Assembly (NCBI GenBank): GCA_029824495.1
Contig: JALGXY010000295.1
Coordinates: 1 to 11,094, forward strand
Direction: 5' to 3'
Source: Fimbriimonadia bacterium
Lineage (GTDB): Bacteria > Armatimonadota > Fimbriimonadia > Fimbriimonadales > Fimbriimonadaceae
DNA length: 11,094 nt
The first letter of the stretch is position 1. The number at the start of each line of letters is the position of its first letter. A program made the position numbers and the translations under genes. The notes under the pieces are model-generated. The model was given only the letters and a program-made list of their open reading frames with translations, had not been told where the DNA came from and searched no databases. Shown here in pieces: positions 7,036 through 11,094 of this stretch.

Positions 7036-8535
7036 ATGTTGCTGGACTTCTATAAAGGTGACGAGGTTCCGGAAGCCGATGTCCTGATCATCGGGTCCGG
7101 AGTGGCTGGTTTGGCGTTGGCTGGTGAGCTGAAAGGCTCCGGACTGCGCGTTGTGGTTCTCGAGGCTGGCCGGCCCAAGATCGACAACAGCCTGCTGGAG
7201 CACAAGACAGTCGATGCCCCCTATCGGGCTGCAGAATCAGCCGGTCGAGCAAAAGCGTTTGGCGGATCATCTTTGACTTGGGGTGGGCAGGCTCTGCCGC
7301 TCAATCCTCATGTATTTGGTCCTCGTCCCTGGATCAATCGAGCCGACTGGCCGATCGGGCCTGACCAGATCGACCCGTATGCGTCGCGTGCCTTGGCAGC
7401 GATGAATACACCGGAGACACCAATTGGCGGCACCCCGTGGAAGGCCGGAATTCCAGAACTTGATCCCGCAAGCCTGAATTGGGCTGTCAGCCGCTGGTCG
7501 ACCCAGCCGAACATGGCGGGCAAGCATAAGGAGTGGATTGCCGAATCACAGCAGGTGCACGTCCTGACTTGCGCGCAAGCGGTCGAGTTGAAGCAGGGCC
7601 CTGCCGTTTTGGTTCGCAGCGCCAACGGGCGAGAGGAGCTGATCTCGGCAAAGCGTGTGGTCGTCGCAGTTGGCGGCACAGAGGCAGCCCGGATGCTGCT
7701 CTGTTCAAAAGAGATTCCGCACAATCCGAACACCGGCACCAGCCACATGGATCATGTCTCCATGGTCTGCGCGGATGTCTATCCCGAAAGCGATGTCTTT
7801 TATGATCGATTCGTGAACTGGTACTCGGGTGGATCGAAGCTGATGCCCAAGATTCTGCTCTCGAAAGAGATCCAGAAAGAGAAGGGTCTGCTCGATGTGG
7901 GCGGCCACTTCGATATTCCTGTTACCCAGGGATTTGATGTCTTGAAGCGAGCGGCCAGAACCCGAAAGCCTGAGGACATCCGCGATCTGATCAGAAATCT
8001 GCCGGGAGCCGTTTCTGCCGCTGCGAGCGTGAAGTTTAAGGGCAGATCACCGGTTGATAAGAGCGCATCGATCCCTCTTGAGGCTCTTTGTGAACAGGAG
8101 CCTGACACAGGATCGACCATTACGCTTGCCGAGGAGAAGGACTCGTTCGGTATGCCCCTCGCGTTGATCGACTTCAAGATCAGCGAACTGACACGCCGAT
8201 CAATGACGGAGTTTGCGATGACGGTTAAGAGGGAATTTGAGAAAGCGGGGCTTGCCAAGGTCTGTCTTCACGACGATCGTCTGCTCGATCCCGTTGAGTT
8301 CCGAAAGCATGCGGGCGACATCTATCACCCGATGGGCTCGACCAGAATGGGTGCAGATGCTGAAGCAGGCGTTGTCGACCCTAATCTGGAGGTCTTTGGA
8401 GCTCCTGGATTCTCGATTTTGGGTTCATCGGTGTTCCCATCTGGAGGCTGGTCTAACCCGACCTACATCATGCTGGCGTTGGCCTGTCGGCTGGCAGATC
8501 GCTTAAGAGAGACGATTCCTGCCGAAAATGCCTGA
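7036..8535 (+). CDS. GMC-family FAD-dependent oxidoreductase (His/Asn active site)
   Basis: A 499-residue cytoplasmic flavoprotein (no signal peptide). The Rossmann FAD motif is IIGSGVAG (G20, G22, G25), with the ribose-binding acid E43 in VLEAG. The second FAD contact AFGGSSLTWGG at 75-84 lacks the histidine that carries covalent FAD in pyranose 2-oxidase. The C-terminal GMC block has HPMGSTRMG with catalytic H431, GVVDPNLEVFG, and GWSNPT with N474, the His/Asn pair seen in pyranose 2-oxidase, choline oxidase and cellobiose dehydrogenase. Family members oxidise alcohols or sugars; the substrate here is unknown. Only a weak TTGAG precedes the ATG. It lies between the phosphatase (35-base gap) and a paralogue (34-base gap), pointing to one transcription unit. 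Confidence 0.9.
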   Translation: MLLDFYKGDEVPEADVLIIGSGVAGLALAGELKGSGLRVVVLEAGRPKIDNSLLEHKTVDAPYRAAESAGRAKAFGGSSLTWGGQALPLNPHVFGPRPWINRADWPIGPDQIDPYASRALAAMNTPETPIGGTPWKAGIPELDPASLNWAVSRWSTQPNMAGKHKEWIAESQQVHVLTCAQAVELKQGPAVLVRSANGREELISAKRVVVAVGGTEAARMLLCSKEIPHNPNTGTSHMDHVSMVCADVYPESDVFYDRFVNWYSGGSKLMPKILLSKEIQKEKGLLDVGGHFDIPVTQGFDVLKRAARTRKPEDIRDLIRNLPGAVSAAASVKFKGRSPVDKSASIPLEALCEQEPDTGSTITLAEEKDSFGMPLALIDFKISELTRRSMTEFAMTVKREFEKAGLAKVCLHDDRLLDPVEFRKHAGDIYHPMGSTRMGADAEAGVVDPNLEVFGAPGFSILGSSVFPSGGWSNPTYIMLALACRLADRLRETIPAENA

Positions 8536-8569
8536 GAAATCCCAGTAGATCCTCCGAAGATTCTAGGGA

Positions 8570-10165
8570 ATGCTGGTGGATTTTGGACGGGAAGGGAGCC
8601 TCCCCAACAACGTTGATCTGATCATCGTTGGTGGCGGCATCTCAGGATTGGCTTTGGCATCAGAGCTCATGGACACCTCGCTGAAGGTGCTCCTGATCGA
8701 GTCTGGTGGTCTTGAGTCGACCGCCGAATCCAGAGATCTGGCCCGTCCAGAATCGGTCGACAATCGCCACCCTGCTGCCGATGGAATGTCCCGAGTTTTG
8801 GGCACAGGTTCGACAGACTGGGATGCGGAGGCGCAGCTCCAAGAAAATTGGGCTTATGGTCCAAGACCGTGGGTGATCGAAGGCGATTGGCCGATCAGCA
8901 GCAACACTCTCGAAATGTATGCGGATCGCGGCCGCAGGATCCTTGGACTAGACACCCGCACGGCGGGGCTTACTCCCTGGGAAGAAGATGGAAGGCTGCC
9001 GCCCGAATTCGATGCGAGAATCATCGCTCTTTCTTCCTCGAAATACACGACGAAATCTGACGTATCCGCACATCTGCTGGAGAGCCTAGAACAGTCCGCC
9101 AATATCACAATCGCGTACAACGCTACGGTCGTCGATATTCGACTGACAGAAGATGGTAAAGACGTTGATGGTCTTGTTGTAAGAAACGACTTCGGCACCA
9201 CGCTCTTTGAAAGGGCTCGTGCTTATGCGATCTGTGCCGGTGGCGTTGACACTCCGCGTCTGTTTCTTGCCTCAACCAGCCAAGAGGACCGCGGAATCGG
9301 CAATAGTTTTGGCATGGTCGGCAAGGCCGTACACGATCGCACTAGGGTCGTCTGTGGGGTCGTGCGGCCGAACAACAAAGAGCAGTTTGACGAGGCGTTT
9401 GCTGACTGGATCAGCAAGACCGCAAGGAGCACAGTCCAGATGCAGCTCGCAGAAGAGCTCGTCAGGAACGAAGAGGTGCTCTGCACAGCCGGCAGGTTCA
9501 GGATCAAGTCTGAGCTAGGGGACCTCTCGCAGGTCAAACACCTTGTCGAAAAGATCAGATCGAAATCGAAACCGCTTGATATCGCCAAATCATCGGCAAA
9601 AGCGATGAAAGAGATCCCGACTGCAGCGTCGGCATACTATTCAAAGATCTTCAAGAAGCGAGCCTTCAGCCCAGATGACTCAGAAATCTACCTGGAGGCC
9701 TGGTGTGGTCAGCCTCCTGCCAATGGCAGCAGTATCCGGTTGGGTCAGGAGCGGGACCGGTTCGGCATGCCACGTGTGATTTTGGACTGGCGCAGCCACG
9801 AGATCGAACGCAAGTCGATTGCAGCATTCGCCTATGCTGTTCAAAGCCAGCTTCGAAAGACCGGATTGGCCGACGTTGAACTGATCAACCACGTGCTGAA
9901 GAGTCCAACCGGATATGAGCAGACAGCTCTGCCTTGGGGCCATGTTATGGGCGGCACCAGAATGAGCCTCGATCCCTCAAGAGGGGTCGTCGATCCAGAT
10001 CTGCGCGTCCACGGTCTATCAAACCTGTTTATCTCTGGGCCATCAGTCATGCCGTCCAGCGGTTCGGCCCACTCAAATCTCACTGTTGTGGCTCTCGCCT
10101 GTCGATTGGCAGATGAGCTGAGAAGCCTCTTGATGAGCGATTTGAACCTGGACTTTGCGGCGTGA
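8570..10165 (+). CDS. GMC-family FAD-dependent oxidoreductase, paralogue (His/His active site)
   Basis: A 531-residue flavoprotein homologous throughout to the preceding gene, sharing the opening ML-DF, the FAD motif VGGGISG (G21, G23, G26), E44, and the ALACRLAD ending. The C-terminal catalytic block reads GHVMGGTRMS with H458 and GSAHSN with H501, exactly 43 residues apart as H431 and N474 are in the neighbour, so the second residue is His rather than Asn. The second FAD loop is altered to GTGSTDWD. A Lys/Arg-rich stretch at about 323-365 is poorly matched to the paralogue and may cap the substrate channel. The ATG at 8570 matches the paralogue N-terminus; AGGG directly abuts it, so ribosome binding is weak. 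Tandem duplication with divergence is inferred. A hairpin terminator follows 43 bases after the stop. Confidence 0.88.
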   Translation: MLVDFGREGSLPNNVDLIIVGGGISGLALASELMDTSLKVLLIESGGLESTAESRDLARPESVDNRHPAADGMSRVLGTGSTDWDAEAQLQENWAYGPRPWVIEGDWPISSNTLEMYADRGRRILGLDTRTAGLTPWEEDGRLPPEFDARIIALSSSKYTTKSDVSAHLLESLEQSANITIAYNATVVDIRLTEDGKDVDGLVVRNDFGTTLFERARAYAICAGGVDTPRLFLASTSQEDRGIGNSFGMVGKAVHDRTRVVCGVVRPNNKEQFDEAFADWISKTARSTVQMQLAEELVRNEEVLCTAGRFRIKSELGDLSQVKHLVEKIRSKSKPLDIAKSSAKAMKEIPTAASAYYSKIFKKRAFSPDDSEIYLEAWCGQPPANGSSIRLGQERDRFGMPRVILDWRSHEIERKSIAAFAYAVQSQLRKTGLADVELINHVLKSPTGYEQTALPWGHVMGGTRMSLDPSRGVVDPDLRVHGLSNLFISGPSVMPSSGSAHSNLTVVALACRLADELRSLLMSDLNLDFAA

Positions 10166-10208
10166 TCCCGTTGTCCCCCATCGATTTCCACAGCGCCTGG
10201 ACAACTCG

Positions 10209-10239
10209 AAAAAATAGCAGCAAAAGCTGCTCCCTTTTT
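10209..10239 (+). terminator. Rho-independent terminator, possibly bidirectional
   Basis: A perfect 6-bp stem AGCAGC (10216-10221) and GCTGCT (10226-10231) with AAAA loop is followed by CCC and TTTTT (10235-10239). Six A residues at 10209-10214 flank the other side, so it could also act on minus-strand transcripts. The short stem and the CCC before the T-tract make it moderate. It closes the unit ending at 10165. Confidence 0.5.
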
Positions 10240-10510
10240 GACCAAGCCATCGTCCAGAATCTTTGAGTGACGCCGCCTCTGCGGTGGTCCCCAGCCTGAC
10301 CCATAAATCTGGCCGTGAGAATACGGCTGCCCCACAAAGTGGGCCAAGAAAAACGAGAGTCAGCGCGAGGACATTGAGCAGTAGAGCGTCCCCATCAGAG
10401 ATGGACCAGGAGGGCGATGAGCCAAGAGGCTCTGACCACCGTTTCGGGTCGGAAATTGAGCTGTAGGCAACATGTGTCTACCAATCCGTCACCAAAACAG
10501 TCGATCAGGC
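10240..10510. other. Intergenic region without recognisable gene
   Basis: With the terminator, the gap between the GMC gene and the nrdB-like gene is about 430 bases. Open frames here are short and low-complexity: a Ser/Arg-rich 67-codon plus-strand frame from a TTG at 10263, and minus-strand frames overlapping the terminator. On the minus strand one unstarted frame holds a hydrophobic run (about 10385-10315, LLLNVLALTLVFLGPLCGAA). It has no ATG, GTG or TTG after the stop at about 10480, so a decayed membrane protein is possible but unsupported. A CCCAC-AAA-GTGGG hairpin lies at 10331-10343 without a T-tract. Confidence 0.4.
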
Positions 10511-10516
10511 TATACT
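10511..10516 (+). promoter_or_regulatory. Candidate -10 (TATACT) of the ribonucleotide reductase gene
   Basis: TATACT is a near-consensus -10 and predicts transcription from about 10523, leaving a leader of about 70 bases before the ATG at 10594. No matching -35 is clear at the usual distance. The small dyad at 10522-10536 would sit on the transcription start. Confidence 0.45.
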
Positions 10517-10521
10517 GGAAA

Positions 10522-10536
10522 GACACCCAGAGTGTC
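10522..10536. promoter_or_regulatory. Candidate operator, perfect 5-bp dyad at the predicted transcription start
   Basis: GACAC-CCAGA-GTGTC is a perfect inverted repeat with a 5-base centre, placed 5 bases after the TATACT. The outer ACAC...GTGT ends recall NrdR boxes, which repress ribonucleotide reductase genes, but the centre lacks the AT-rich core and is 1 base shorter than the 16-bp box. Only one copy is clear, while NrdR normally needs two. Confidence 0.3.
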
Positions 10537-10593
10537 GATGGCCTCCGTGTCCCTGAATGGATGAGATGTGAGAAACGGAGCAGTTGGTCTGAG

Positions 10594-11094
10594 ATGAACA
10601 AAACGTACGAAATCGGGGGCAAGTCCTTCGTCCTGGATCAGGACAAGGCAGACGAGGCGTTGAACGCCAAGGCGGTCATTGGTGGCCGCATCACCATGAC
10701 GTTCAATCTGCTGCCCTTGAAGTACCCGTGGGCTTACGATCTCTACAAAACGATGAAGTCCAATCATTGGGAGCCAGAGGACATCCCAATGCAGAAGGAT
10801 ATTGAGCAGTGGCGCAGCCCTGATGCGCTCACCGATATCGATCGTTGGATCATCCGCATGGCTGTCGGCTACTTTTCGGCAGCAGAAGGCATTGTCGGCG
10901 ACAACATCATTCATGTCATCCGCGAGCTTGTGACAGCCTCTGAGCTGAAGCTGGTTCTTGGGCGGCATGCGCATGCGGAGAACATCCACGCCGACAGTCT
11001 TCTCTATATGATTTCGAGTCTCGGCATCAACCCTCATGAGTGTGAGGCGATGTTTGAGGACATCGAGACGATCAAGAAGAAGAATGAGTTCGTC
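10594..11094 (+). CDS. nrdB: Class I ribonucleotide reductase beta (R2) subunit, class Ic-like, N-terminal part
   Basis: The R2 subunit holds the metal cofactor that starts radical chemistry for making deoxynucleotides with the alpha subunit. The 167 visible residues are recognisable R2: LKYPWAYDLYKTMKSNHWEP (42-61), then the ferritin-like helices. The metal ligands are E98 (AAEGIVGDN), E129 and H132 (AENIHADSL). Spacing E98/E129/H132/136 equals E89/E120/H123/F127 of the Chlamydia class Ic protein. Position 98 is Glu instead of the Asp of class Ia/Ib, and position 136, where a radical Tyr is expected, is Leu. A Mn/Fe cofactor without tyrosyl radical is therefore inferred. The start ATG 10594 has GGAG 13 bases upstream; an in-frame ATG at 10561 would add 11 residues. 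The C-terminal half, with the remaining ligands, is beyond the window. Confidence 0.94.
   Translation, partial: MNKTYEIGGKSFVLDQDKADEALNAKAVIGGRITMTFNLLPLKYPWAYDLYKTMKSNHWEPEDIPMQKDIEQWRSPDALTDIDRWIIRMAVGYFSAAEGIVGDNIIHVIRELVTASELKLVLGRHAHAENIHADSLLYMISSLGINPHECEAMFEDIETIKKKNEFV

Noticed and set aside
10331..10343. CCCAC-AAA-GTGGG hairpin as a terminator
   Set aside because: No T-tract on either strand directly after the stem.
9841..10347. Minus-strand frame of 168 codons (and a second of 85) over the GMC gene end and the terminator
   Set aside because: Mostly antisense to a conserved C-terminal catalytic block and runs through the hairpin terminator; composition is not protein-like.
10263..10466. 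Plus-strand 67-codon Ser/Arg-rich frame in the gap
   Set aside because: Starts at TTG without ribosome binding site, low complexity, no family resemblance.
10561..10593. Upstream in-frame ATG for nrdB
   Set aside because: It has no ribosome binding site and would add a short Cys/Ser/Arg stretch unlike R2 N-termini; kept only as an alternative.
10510..11037. Minus-strand frame of 175 codons opposite the ribonucleotide reductase gene
   Set aside because: Antisense shadow of a strongly conserved R2 sequence.

Overview
This window holds ordinary bacterial chromosome: dense, mostly short-spaced protein-coding genes of moderately high GC, with no tRNA, rRNA, insertion sequence, CRISPR array or phage gene that I can see. 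The gene families (type 4 Fe-S uracil-DNA glycosylase, ANTAR response regulator, Ap4A-phosphorylase-like HIT protein, a protein opening with IDYAGLFPPA, tandem GMC oxidoreductases, a tyrosine-less R2 subunit) and the apparently leaderless starts suggest a free-living, little-studied lineage, perhaps Armatimonadota/Fimbriimonadales or Planctomycetota. That assignment is a guess from gene content, not a measurement.

Positions 1-2027 (minus strand) carry a compact four-gene operon reading leftward: ANTAR response regulator, HIT-family nucleotide hydrolase/phosphorylase, family 4 uracil-DNA glycosylase, and N-acetylmannosamine-6-phosphate 2-epimerase (NanE, cut by the window edge). Spacings are 15 bases, then a 14-base overlap, then a TTGA start/stop overlap.

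Positions 2028-2094 are a short divergent promoter region. Plus-strand genes then run from 2095: a conserved protein of unknown function, an ALDH7/antiquitin-type aldehyde dehydrogenase (lysine/pipecolate catabolism in the known family members), and a small lipoprotein overlapping the dehydrogenase end. A second plus-strand group at 5135-10165 begins at its own probable leaderless promoter: a secreted LamG plus metallophosphatase protein, then two paralogous GMC flavoprotein oxidoreductases with different active-site pairs (His/Asn and His/His). It ends at a hairpin terminator at 10209-10239.

Positions 10240-10510 show no convincing gene. A TATACT promoter with a small perfect dyad then precedes the last gene, a class I ribonucleotide reductase beta subunit (partial). 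Its radical-tyrosine position is leucine and its first metal ligand is glutamate, the pattern of the chlamydial class Ic (Mn/Fe, tyrosyl-radical-free) enzymes. This is the most interesting single observation here. A secondary theme is a recurrent -10-like hexamer exactly 7 bases upstream of start codons, consistent with leaderless transcription.
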